Shown here: one piece after another, positions 39,630-47,240 of the stretch
Layout of the letters: every line of letters starts with the position of its first letter
Numbering within the stretch: the first letter of the stretch is position 1
NCBI GenBank assembly: GCA_964399165.1
Contig: CAYNPO010000017.1
Span: forward strand, 1-64,000
Reading direction: 5' to 3'
Source: UBA6144 sp964399165
Lineage (GTDB): Bacteria; Bdellovibrionota; Bacteriovoracia; Bacteriovoracales; Bacteriovoracaceae
Length of the DNA stretch: 64,000 bases
Program-made: the position numbers and the translations under genes
Notes under the pieces: generated by a model
Database searches by the model: none
The model's input: only the letters and a program-made list of their open reading frames with translations
What the model was told of the DNA's origin: nothing

Positions 39630-40399
39630 CGCTTGAACTTCCCGTCCACGGCCCGTTTGAAGAGCCAAGGCACGTGCTTGGCGGTCCATAGGCCCACGCC
39701 GGTGGCGCCGCCCGGATAGAGGAAGGTGTCGTCCCGCTCTATGGCCCCTTGGATGAGTTCGGCGTAGGCCTCTGGCGTGATGGTGTCCTTGGGCGTTTCC
39801 AGGTTCTTGGCGTACTTCACCTCGATTTCGTCGAACATGCGGGTCTTGATGCCTGGGGTGACCAGGCAGAGGGTCGTGACGGGGGTGGGACGCAGCTCGC
39901 GCTCCAGGCAAGAGGTAAAGGCCATGACAGCGGCCTTGGAGGCGGCGTAGGTGCTGGCGCATGGGAAGTACATGAAGGAGGAAACGCTGGCGTTGGTGAT
40001 GATCTTGCCGCGACGGCGCGCCAGCATGCCCGGCAGAAGGCCGCGGGTGAGGTGAATCACCGCCGCTATGTTGACTTGGACTAAGCGGTAGATCTCGTCC
40101 AGCGGCTGCTCCTCGAGGAGCCCGCCGGTGAGCACGCCGGCGTTGTTGAAGAGGATGTCGACTCCTTCCGGGGTCACCTCTTGAATGAGATGCTCCACGC
40201 CCTCACGGGTGGAAAGGTCGGCGACGAAGGTGCGCACGTCAGCCGCGCCAAGGGCCATGAGCTCTCGCTCCAGGTGCACGTCCCGCACGCGCACCCCCAA
40301 CAACACGTGGGCCCCTTGCTTGGCCGCCATGCGCGCGGTGGCGAGTCCGATACCGCGGTTAGCGCCGGTGATGAGGAAGCGGGAGTCGCGGATTTTCAC
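39626..40399 (-). CDS. Short-chain dehydrogenase/reductase
   Basis: 257 residues. NAD(P) site TGANRGIG near residue 13; NNAG motif (FNNAGVLTGG); catalytic SVSSFMYFPCASTYAASKAAV with Tyr-X3-Lys. The C-terminus extends past the Rossmann domain with a short helical lid. SDRs of this type reduce ketones or make lipids; in related B12-regulator clusters an SDR is common. 4-base overlaps on both sides place it in the folE operon. Confidence 0.9.
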   Translation of the reverse strand: MKIRDSRFLITGANRGIGLATARMAAKQGAHVLLGVRVRDVHLERELMALGAADVRTFVADLSTREGVEHLIQEVTPEGVDILFNNAGVLTGGLLEEQPLDEIYRLVQVNIAAVIHLTRGLLPGMLARRRGKIITNASVSSFMYFPCASTYAASKAAVMAFTSCLERELRPTPVTTLCLVTPGIKTRMFDEIEVKYAKNLETPKDTITPEAYAELIQGAIERDDTFLYPGGATGVGLWTAKHVPWLFKRAVDGKFKR

Positions 40400-40890
40400 G
40401 GGGAACTCCTTTTCAAGACGGCCATGGAGGCGTGGAGGAAGGCGCCCCAGAAAATGGCATAGGCGATCAGCGCCGCTTCACCCGACATTTCGAGCACGCC
40501 GAAGGCCGCGCCGGAGCGATAGGTGAGGGGACCGAAGACCGCGCCCAGTATCCAGGCGAGCCAGGGGCGGAAAGCCAGCCAGGGTTTCATGGTGGGAAGG
40601 AGAGTGACGAAATGGAGCCACAGGGCCACGAGCCACCAAGGGAGCAAGGATGGAGAGGGAAGAAGGAGCCATCCTAGACGAATCGAGAGCGCATCGAAGG
40701 CCATCCCAACCAACGCGAGAATGAGCAACCAGGGCCAGGGGATTTTGGCCTTGGCGTGCTGGCGGACCAGGAGCCACCAACTGCCCACGGGGATGAGAAG
40801 ACTCCACGGCGCCAGGCCGTACTTGGCGGAGTAGACGCAGCCAAACCAGGCGATATTGGCCCACAGAATCGTGATGAGCGTCGGGGTCAT
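40396..40890 (-). CDS. DUF2878 membrane protein
   Basis: 164 residues from ATG 40890 with five membrane helices (LITILWANIAWFGCVYSA; APWSLLIPVGSWWLLV; WPWLLILALVGMAFDALS; and two more). It follows the DUF2878 pattern, including the Asp in the third helix. The family is commonly found next to LitR/CarH regulators and folE, and its role is unknown. Overlaps of 4 bases with folE and with the SDR gene. Confidence 0.75.
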   Translation of the reverse strand: MTPTLITILWANIAWFGCVYSAKYGLAPWSLLIPVGSWWLLVRQHAKAKIPWPWLLILALVGMAFDALSIRLGWLLLPSPSLLPWWLVALWLHFVTLLPTMKPWLAFRPWLAWILGAVFGPLTYRSGAAFGVLEMSGEAALIAYAIFWGAFLHASMAVLKRSSP

Positions 40891-41501
40891 TCCACCGCCT
40901 TCCAAAGCCGGCCTTGCTCTTCCGTCGTCAGGCCCTCCATGCCCAGAGCGTACTCCGTCATGGTCTCCGAGCCGCTCTTGCGCACTCCCCGCATCATCAT
41001 GCACATGTGGGAGGCGCTCACGCGCACGGCGACGGCCTTGGCGCCTGTGACCTCGGCCAGGGCCTGGGCCACTTCGCGGGTCAGCCGCTCTTGCACTTGC
41101 AGGCGCCGGGCGAAAACTTCCATGAGGCGCGGAATCTTGGAGAGTCCCACGATCCGGTCGGTGGGGATGTAGGCCACGTGGGCCCGCCCCCAGAATGGCA
41201 GCATGTGGTGCTCGCACAGGCTGAAGAACTCCACGTTGCGGACGCTGATCAGGCCCCCTTCGGCGCGGAAGACGCCCTCGCCCACGGCCTCGGCCGGCGA
41301 GTATTGGTAGCCCGAGCACAGCTCCCGCATGGCCTTGGCGAAACGTTCCGGCGTCCGGCGCAGGCCCTCCCGTCCCAGGTCTTCGCCGACGCCCCGGAGA
41401 ATCCATTCACCGGCGTGCTTGAGCGGGTCCGCGGTGGGAGCAACTGGGGTCATGACGAATGCCGCGTCGGGGATGCCAAACGCTTCTTGTGGAAAGGCCA
41501 T
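40887..41501 (-). CDS. folE: GTP cyclohydrolase I
   Basis: 204 residues from ATG 41501, chosen because AAGGAG lies 7 bases upstream. Type I enzyme: converts GTP to dihydroneopterin triphosphate for folate or pterin synthesis. Catalytic and zinc residues are present: CEHHMLPFWG (Cys, His), HMCMMMRGV (Cys), and GLSKIPR, QERLT. It is the first gene of the operon divergent from the CarH-like regulator. In pseudomonads folE is one of the genes known to be light-induced through such regulators, possibly to feed a pterin antenna of a photolyase. Confidence 0.92.
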   Translation of the reverse strand: MAFPQEAFGIPDAAFVMTPVAPTADPLKHAGEWILRGVGEDLGREGLRRTPERFAKAMRELCSGYQYSPAEAVGEGVFRAEGGLISVRNVEFFSLCEHHMLPFWGRAHVAYIPTDRIVGLSKIPRLMEVFARRLQVQERLTREVAQALAEVTGAKAVAVRVSASHMCMMMRGVRKSGSETMTEYALGMEGLTTEEQGRLWKAVE

Positions 41502-41529
41502 GCTAGGCTCCTTTTTCATGCCCCCATTG

Positions 41530-41573
41530 TGCACAAATCATGAACAGGTTATAAGTTGTTCAATTATTGTTCA
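41530..41573. promoter_or_regulatory. Four half-sites of a CarH/LitR-type operator
   Basis: TGCACA (41530) and TGAACA (41541) are 11 bp apart in one orientation; TGTTCA (41557) and TGTTCA (41568) are 11 bp apart in the other. The two pairs face folE and the regulator respectively. CarH-type regulators bind direct repeats with this kind of step. Confidence 0.75.
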
Positions 41574-41585
41574 GGGGGCTCAGAC

Positions 41586-42521
41586 GTGGCGAATCTCAAC
41601 ATGAAAGCGGTGGTCCGGCTCCTCGGGATCAATGAAAACACCCTGAGAGGATGGGAACGGCGCCATCATGCCATTACCCCCGGGCGGGACGCGGGAGGTC
41701 GGCGCAGCTACTCCCCCCGGGAGGTGGAGCGCATCCGTCTGCTCTGGGCCCTGGTGCGGGAAGGGCACACCATTGGGAGGCTCGCGGGGCTGAGCAGTGC
41801 GGAACTGAAGCGGATGCTTGTGGCGACCCAGTCTCCCGAGGCACCTCCGTTGACGGCGGCATCGGCTGGGACCACCGCCTATCTCGATGCCATCGTCGAG
41901 GCGCTGGAGCGCTTCGACCTGGAGCGGTTGCATCACGCACTCCAGCGGGCCCGCTTCGACTTGAGCCCCAAGGAAGTCGTGATCAACTTGGTGCGGCCAC
42001 TGATGGCGCGGGTGGGGGGGCTCATCGTCGAGGGGAAACTCAGTATCACCCAGGAGCACCTGCTTTCGACCCTCCTACGCGACTATCTGGGCAACATCCA
42101 CCAGTCCCTCTCCCCTTATGACCTGTCCATTCGGGCCAACGCCAAGAACGTGGTGTTGGCCACCCGCGAAGGGGACGTGCATGAGTTTGGCATCCTGCTG
42201 TCGGCGATCTTGTGCAACCTCTACCGCTACCGCACTTTTTACCTGGGTCCGAACATGCCCCAGGAAGATTTGGTAGAGGCATGCCAGCGCTTCAAGGCCG
42301 ACATCCTCATCCTGGGCTTTACTTCCCTCCCCCCCGAGCGCGAGTTGGTGACCCCGGCCGATTACCTGCGCGGTTTGGACCGCGGCCTACCCCGGCGGGT
42401 GACCATTTGCCATGGTGGGGCCGGAAGAGTGGACCAGCGGGTGTTTAAGTCGGACCGCCAGGTCATGGCCCTGGAAGGGCTGGAGGAGCTTGACCGCTTC
42501 CTGGCGAAGCTGGCCCCGTGA
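41586..42521 (+). CDS. LitR/CarH-type B12-binding MerR regulator
   Basis: 311 residues from GTG 41586 (G5 at 41573-41577 gives a ribosome binding site; upstream TTG is possible). N-terminal MerR winged helix (MKAVVRLLGINENTLRGWERRH, RRSYSPREVERIRLLWALV). The middle four-helix bundle has the EH pair (ITQEHLLST), but the Trp expected ten residues before it is Ile. The cobalamin domain carries DVHEFG, the DxHxxG site with the lower His ligand. Such proteins repress genes in the dark with adenosylcobalamin and release DNA in light. Divergent from folE-DUF2878-SDR-secreted protein. Confidence 0.85.
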   Translation: MANLNMKAVVRLLGINENTLRGWERRHHAITPGRDAGGRRSYSPREVERIRLLWALVREGHTIGRLAGLSSAELKRMLVATQSPEAPPLTAASAGTTAYLDAIVEALERFDLERLHHALQRARFDLSPKEVVINLVRPLMARVGGLIVEGKLSITQEHLLSTLLRDYLGNIHQSLSPYDLSIRANAKNVVLATREGDVHEFGILLSAILCNLYRYRTFYLGPNMPQEDLVEACQRFKADILILGFTSLPPERELVTPADYLRGLDRGLPRRVTICHGGAGRVDQRVFKSDRQVMALEGLEELDRFLAKLAP

Positions 42522-42584
42522 ACCACGGGACTTGGTGATCAGGGGCCCGTCAGTGTATGCTGGGGGCCTCACGAGGTGGTGAAA

Positions 42585-43163
42585 ATGGAAGACGTCAATT
42601 ACGGGCCTTTGCGCTTTTTGGTCGGAACTTGGCAGAGCCAGGGGCTCACGGGCGAAAACCAGGCCCCGGATCCCGACCGGAAAATCGAAAACACCAAATT
42701 CCGCCAGACCATGGTATTCGAGCCCATTGGTGACGTGAACAACCATGAGCAGCTTTTGTACGCGCTCCGCTACCACACCAAGGCGTGGGAAGAGGGGAGG
42801 GATGGCCCCAACGACGCCCACTTCCACGAGGAAGTGGGCTACTACCTCTGGGACAAGGCCCGGCGGCAAGTGATGAAGAGCTTCATCGTCCCGCGGGGGA
42901 TCGCCGTGAACGCGGGCGGTGACGCCGATCAGGACGCCACCGAGTTCAAACTCTCGGCAGTCCTCGGTTCCACCACCTATGGAATTTGCTCCAACAAGTT
43001 CCTCGACGAGGAATTCCAAACCGTGCGCTACGACATCAAGATCGAGCTGCTCGACGAGGACACGTTTTCCTACGACGAGAACACGCAGATCAAGATCAAG
43101 GGGCAGGGGAAGGTTTTTGACCATACCGAGAGGAATACGCTGATGCGGGTCAAGTCTCCCTGA
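42585..43163 (+). CDS. Nitrobindin-like heme-binding barrel protein
   Basis: 192-residue protein of the THAP4-like heme-binding beta-barrel family. The signature GPLRFLVGTWQSQG (G-x-W-x-G) opens the barrel and the strand pattern continues to KGQGKVFDHTERNTLMRV. Proteins of this family bind heme and may handle nitric oxide or peroxynitrite. ATG 42585 is 6 bases after GAGGTGG. A single gene, cytoplasmic; it converges with truA. Confidence 0.75.
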   Translation: MEDVNYGPLRFLVGTWQSQGLTGENQAPDPDRKIENTKFRQTMVFEPIGDVNNHEQLLYALRYHTKAWEEGRDGPNDAHFHEEVGYYLWDKARRQVMKSFIVPRGIAVNAGGDADQDATEFKLSAVLGSTTYGICSNKFLDEEFQTVRYDIKIELLDEDTFSYDENTQIKIKGQGKVFDHTERNTLMRVKSP

Positions 43164-43242
43164 CCTGTCCAAGTAACCTGCATCGAGTCTAGGGCACACG
43201 GACCCGCAACTGGAAGAAAGTGAAGTCCCGCTCCCGCAAAAC

Positions 43243-44031
43243 TCAGTCGCGATAGTTTATCCGAAAGAGGTGCAGCCCGCAGGCCGGGGCTGGAATCCAA
43301 AGCCGTCGCTCGAGACGTGGGCCGTCCAGGATTTCCAAAAAATCTCCCAGGGAGAGCTTGCCGCTCCCCACTCGCCAGAAAGCACTCACCAGGTGCCGGA
43401 TCATCTGCTTGAGAAAGCCGTCGGCCTCGAAGCTGATCTCGTAGCACGGGGGCAGGTCGGCCGGAACCCGGAAGAGTTCGCTGGAGGGGAACGCCGCCGG
43501 AACGATCTCGCACCGTAGGACGGTGCGGACGGTGCTACGCACGTTGCTGCCCGTGGAGTAGAAATTGTGGAAGTCATGGGTTCCGCGGGTCGCCTTGGCA
43601 CAGGCTTCTAGAAGACCCCAGTCCAGGGGATTGGCGAGGTTGGCGACGAAGCGCCTGCCTTCTTCGGGCACGATGGGCCGGTTGGTGAAGTAGTAGCGGT
43701 ACTCCTTGGAGACGGTATCCACCATCGGGTTGAAGGTGGGGACGCACGGTGCGATTTCCTGGAAGCGGACCTGGGGCGATAAGACTTCGTGAACCCGGGG
43801 GATAAAGGTGGTGCAGTCGATGGCCCGCTCGGAGGTGAGCTTCAAGACCTGATGGCGGGCATGGACGCCGGAATCCGTGCGGGAGGCGCCGGCGGTGGTG
43901 CACTTGCCGCCCACCACCGCGTGGATGGCGCGGTTGAGAGCGTCTTGAACCGTTGGGGCATTTTTTTGCCATTGGAAACCGGCGTAGCCGGTTCCGTCGT
44001 ATTGGATGAGGGCCCGGTAATAGTTCAGCAT
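43243..44031 (-). CDS. truA: tRNA pseudouridine synthase A
   Basis: 262 residues from ATG 44031. It makes pseudouridine at positions 38-40 of tRNA. Catalytic Asp is in ASRTDSGVHARHQ; opening motif YDGTGYAGFQ and FHNF are conserved. Length and order match the family. GGAGG lies just before the start codon (spacing is unusually short). Confidence 0.92.
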   Translation of the reverse strand: MLNYYRALIQYDGTGYAGFQWQKNAPTVQDALNRAIHAVVGGKCTTAGASRTDSGVHARHQVLKLTSERAIDCTTFIPRVHEVLSPQVRFQEIAPCVPTFNPMVDTVSKEYRYYFTNRPIVPEEGRRFVANLANPLDWGLLEACAKATRGTHDFHNFYSTGSNVRSTVRTVLRCEIVPAAFPSSELFRVPADLPPCYEISFEADGFLKQMIRHLVSAFWRVGSGKLSLGDFLEILDGPRLERRLWIPAPACGLHLFRINYRD

Positions 44032-44131
44032 GCCTCCGGGGAAAGGAGATACTTGGACCAAACAAGGCCCTGGGGAGCATTCTCCTTGTAATAATCCCCC
44101 ATCGGGTGGACTCTGGGGAGAGGGAGACTCC

Positions 44132-44326
44132 ATGGACGATTCTGATTTTGAGGGCAGCCGGATACTGGAGAGGCTGGCCGAAATCGGCAAGGTGGACGAT
44201 TTTTTCGAGGCGGTAGATTCCGACGACTTCGTGCGGGCCAAGGTGATTATGGATTTGGCGGGCCTGGATGAGGACACAATCGCCGTGGTCCTATCAAAAC
44301 TCGGTGCTGTGGACGACAGGCATTAA
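44132..44326 (+). CDS. Small acidic protein
   Basis: 64 residues, very acidic (MDDSDFEGSRILERLAEIGKVDDFFEAVDSDD) with a C-terminal helix (LDEDTIAVVLSKLGAV). No known domain. GGGAG lies a few bases before ATG 44132. It converges with the membrane gene at 44323, overlapping it by 4 bases at the 3' ends. Confidence 0.55.
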   Translation: MDDSDFEGSRILERLAEIGKVDDFFEAVDSDDFVRAKVIMDLAGLDEDTIAVVLSKLGAVDDRH

Positions 44327-45282
44327 GCGAAAAGACCCCACAGCGTCCGCAAGAGCCCCGGAGGGTTGGTGAAATCCACCGCATTGGTAAAGCTGAACTC
44401 GTAAGTGGCCCCCACCATCACCACGGTGAGCATGCACGCGAGCACTCCGATCTTGGCCACGGGCCCCGGCAGCCGCCTTAAGGGCCGCCACTCCAGCTTG
44501 CGGTGGATGCAGAGTTCGGCGGCGAAGAGGACGGGCATCTCCATGCCCCAGCGGTCGATGAATGGGACGCCTAGGAGAATATCAAGGGGGCGAAGCAAGC
44601 GGTCGAAGGGCATGACTAGGCCCATGAGGAGGCTGCGGATCATCCATGCACGGTGGCGTTCCGTATCCCCTCTGACCAGGAAGCCGAGTCCAGCCAGCAA
44701 AGCGGTCAGGGTATAGAGGACCCGGCCCAGGGTTCCGACTCCGAATGGCGCCTTTTCTCCGAGGCGGAACTGGATGATCACCAGGCTCATGACGCTGATG
44801 AGGCAGACGGCGGCGTAGAGGGTGCCATTTGCCAAGTGCCAGCGGCGATTGCGTTGGAAGAGTCCCGTCAATTGGACCAGGCCGCTCAGGAGCCACAGGC
44901 CGCCGGCGACCACGTGGACGGGTACCCAGGGGAACGTGGCCGTGCTGGTGGCCTGACGACGGGGCACGAGCGCGGGATCGAACAAGACGTACTGGAGGGA
45001 CCCTAGAATCAGTCCCAGCGTCGCGGCCATGGCCAGGCCCCAAAGCAAATGGGCCAGTCTGATTTCGGCGAGGATCCTCGGTTCGGGGGAGCGGGGATGA
45101 CGAGGAGGGTGCTGGCCCGTGCGCAGGAAGATGAGGACCAGGCCCGCGGCAACGCTGGCGGCCATGAGGGCGGTCTGGGTCGCGGTCGGGAAGGCACGCA
45201 GGGGAAAGAAGGGGAAAAGGCCCACAAAAAAGGCGAAGAGCACTACACTTTTGAAAGTCCCCAGAGTTCCCATGTGTCCCAT
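44323..45282 (-). CDS. DUF2306-like membrane protein
   Basis: 319 residues with eight to nine membrane helices. Conserved-looking parts: HVVAGGLWLLSGLVQL, RNRRWHLANGTLYA, HRAWMIRSLLM, as in DUF2306-like membrane proteins of unknown role. Two in-frame starts are near (ATG 45282 and 45273); the first is used. It is divergent from rlmN across a 21-bp gap. Confidence 0.65.
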   Translation of the reverse strand: MGHMGTLGTFKSVVLFAFFVGLFPFFPLRAFPTATQTALMAASVAAGLVLIFLRTGQHPPRHPRSPEPRILAEIRLAHLLWGLAMAATLGLILGSLQYVLFDPALVPRRQATSTATFPWVPVHVVAGGLWLLSGLVQLTGLFQRNRRWHLANGTLYAAVCLISVMSLVIIQFRLGEKAPFGVGTLGRVLYTLTALLAGLGFLVRGDTERHRAWMIRSLLMGLVMPFDRLLRPLDILLGVPFIDRWGMEMPVLFAAELCIHRKLEWRPLRRLPGPVAKIGVLACMLTVVMVGATYEFSFTNAVDFTNPPGLLRTLWGLFA

Positions 45283-45303
45283 TATAGTGGTAGCTACTGG
45301 GAC

Positions 45304-46353
45304 ATGCGCACCTCTTTTTTCCAGTACCCCTTGCCGGAGCTTCAGGCGCTTTTCCAGGCGCGCGGATTGTCCACCTCCGGGTGCGCCAAACTTTTCAATT
45401 GGCACTACAAGCACCACAACCTGAATCCCCTGACAGAAGGCATTGCGCTGGCGAGCCAGGACTTCATCGCCCGTTATCTGGACTTCACCCTCCCGGAAAT
45501 CGCATCAGTGCAGGCTTCCTCCGACCGCACGGTGAAGTTCCTGTTCCGGTTGCAGGATGGCAAGACCGTGGAGACGGTGCTGATTCCGTCCCGAAAGAAG
45601 TACGGCATCTGCCTCTCTTCTCAAGTGGGCTGTGCCATGAAGTGCAGTTTTTGCCACACCGGGCTCCAGGGCCTGGAGCGCCACCTGGGCACCCATGAAA
45701 TCGTGGGCCAGCTCATGGCGGCCCAGCGTTGGCTGAGCGCCAACCGTCCGGAAGACGACCGCATCGCCACGGTGGTGTTCATGGGGCAAGGGGAGCCTCT
45801 GCATAATTTCGACGCGGTCCGGGCAGCGTGCCAGATCTTCCTTTGCCGCTACGGGCTTTCCTTTGGGGAAGACAAGGTCACTATTTCCACCGCGGGCTAT
45901 TTGCCTGGTCTTCAGCGTTGGCGCGCGGAAATGCCGGATGTAAACATTGCTCTCTCGCTCCACTCAACCGACGAGGTTAAACGCAGTGAACTCATCCCCA
46001 TCAACGCCAAGTGGCCTCTCTCCGAGGTTCTCCCCTTAGTGGCGAGCATGCCACGCAAGAAGAAGCGCTTCGTGATCTATGAATACTTGCTGGCCAAAGG
46101 CTTCAACGACTCCGCCGAGGACGCCCGCAGACTGGGAGAGACGCTCCAGGGCAAGAAGGCCTTCGTGAACATCATCCCCTTTAATCCCTACCCCGGTGGG
46201 AAGTACCAGCGTCCCTCCGCCGCTGAAGTGGCGGCTTTCAAGGCCGTGCTTGATCCTTATGGTGTGCCCTCCCTGGCGCGGATTACGAAGGGGGACCAGA
46301 TCCTCGCCGCGTGTGGGCAGCTCAACACCAAGACGGTTCCACCTCAGTCATAG
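45304..46353 (+). CDS. rlmN: Radical-SAM rRNA/tRNA methyltransferase (RlmN-like)
   Basis: 349 residues. Radical SAM cluster motif CAMKCSFC; catalytic Cys near the end in ILAACGQL; conserved GMGE-type loop as FMGQGEP and SLHSTDE. It methylates C2 of adenosine 2503 in 23S rRNA and A37 in some tRNAs. ATG 45304 lies 21 bases from the divergent membrane gene. Confidence 0.9.
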   Translation: MRTSFFQYPLPELQALFQARGLSTSGCAKLFNWHYKHHNLNPLTEGIALASQDFIARYLDFTLPEIASVQASSDRTVKFLFRLQDGKTVETVLIPSRKKYGICLSSQVGCAMKCSFCHTGLQGLERHLGTHEIVGQLMAAQRWLSANRPEDDRIATVVFMGQGEPLHNFDAVRAACQIFLCRYGLSFGEDKVTISTAGYLPGLQRWRAEMPDVNIALSLHSTDEVKRSELIPINAKWPLSEVLPLVASMPRKKKRFVIYEYLLAKGFNDSAEDARRLGETLQGKKAFVNIIPFNPYPGGKYQRPSAAEVAAFKAVLDPYGVPSLARITKGDQILAACGQLNTKTVPPQS

Positions 46354-46468
46354 GCACAAGGGGAATGGTGGAGCGTCCTTGGCGTGAACGAAGCTCCACA
46401 CCAACTTAGCCCCGCCACAAAGCTTTGACGGAACAAGGCCAGTATCCTGCATGTACCAAGGAGGATGT

Positions 46469-46591
46469 ATGGCCAAGGGACATGACCATAAACGCAAGCT
46501 TACCATCCAGGAACGGCAGGCCCGCAAGAAAGAGAAGGCGCGGGCCAAGGCCCTGGAGCAGCAGGTGACCCCGGAAACCGGTCGGCTGTAA
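46469..46591 (+). CDS. Very basic 40-aa protein
   Basis: A 40-residue frame with a strong ribosome binding site (AAGGAGG at 46458-46464, 4 bases before ATG 46469). The sequence is Lys/Arg-rich and helical (MAKGHDHKRKLTIQ, ERQARKKEKARAKALEQQ). It could bind nucleic acid. It lies alone between rlmN and a secreted-protein gene. Too short for a family assignment, but the Shine-Dalgarno is good evidence of translation. Confidence 0.6.
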   Translation: MAKGHDHKRKLTIQERQARKKEKARAKALEQQVTPETGRL

Positions 46592-46729
46592 GGCCCAGGC
46601 TCCATCTGCAGGGCTGGCAAATGAGCATGCCCGTCCTTCACATTGCGCGGCGAGTTGCGGCGTCGGCGTGGACTTTTTCTCCGGGTCAGTTACCCTAAAG
46701 TGGTTCCTTCACCTTACCCGGAGCTTTCC

Positions 46730-47239
46730 ATGCGCGCGCTGGTCCTGTTGACCGTCTTGTTTTCCCTTCCCTCCGCCCACGCCTTCAACTGGCGTCGATG
46801 CAAAACCATTTTCGAGAAGGCGCGCCCATACAAGTCCAAAGAGACCAACCTTTTCCACATCACCACCGGCCAGACCAGCCAGAACACCACTCAGTCGAGC
46901 ATTGAGGCCAGTTCGTCCACGACCTCCTATCTTTCCTCCTTCGGAAAGTGTAAGGCCATCGGAGCGGCGGAAACACGCCGTCTCTACTTCGTGGCCGCCA
47001 CGGGCAGGGAGCTTCAGTGGCAGTTGGCGGAAGGCCACGGCGAACATGTGGCTGCCCTATCCGACCTCTATGGTTGCGCTGCCTGGCTGCGTCCTGAGTT
47101 CGGACGGGTGCTCAAGGCCCATCACAGCAAGATCTTCAGCGCCGTCGAACCCGATGCCGGCGATGTCACCGCGTCCATCACCGAAACGGTGAAAGGCGTG
47201 GCCCTACTGAAAAACCACTGCCAGCTCGAATTGATCTGA
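46730..47239 (+). CDS. DUF3015-like secreted protein
   Basis: 169 residues: signal peptide (cleavage after AHA), then a domain with Ser/Thr-rich start (TTGQTSQNTTQSSIEASSST) and conserved helix RLYFVAATGRELQWQLAEGHGEHVAALSDLYGC. This is the DUF3015 pattern, frequent in Bdellovibrionota. Four Cys suggest disulfides. It ends 1 base before the DUF4105 gene and is co-transcribed with it. Confidence 0.75.
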   Translation: MRALVLLTVLFSLPSAHAFNWRRCKTIFEKARPYKSKETNLFHITTGQTSQNTTQSSIEASSSTTSYLSSFGKCKAIGAAETRRLYFVAATGRELQWQLAEGHGEHVAALSDLYGCAAWLRPEFGRVLKAHHSKIFSAVEPDAGDVTASITETVKGVALLKNHCQLELI

Positions 47240-47240
47240 G

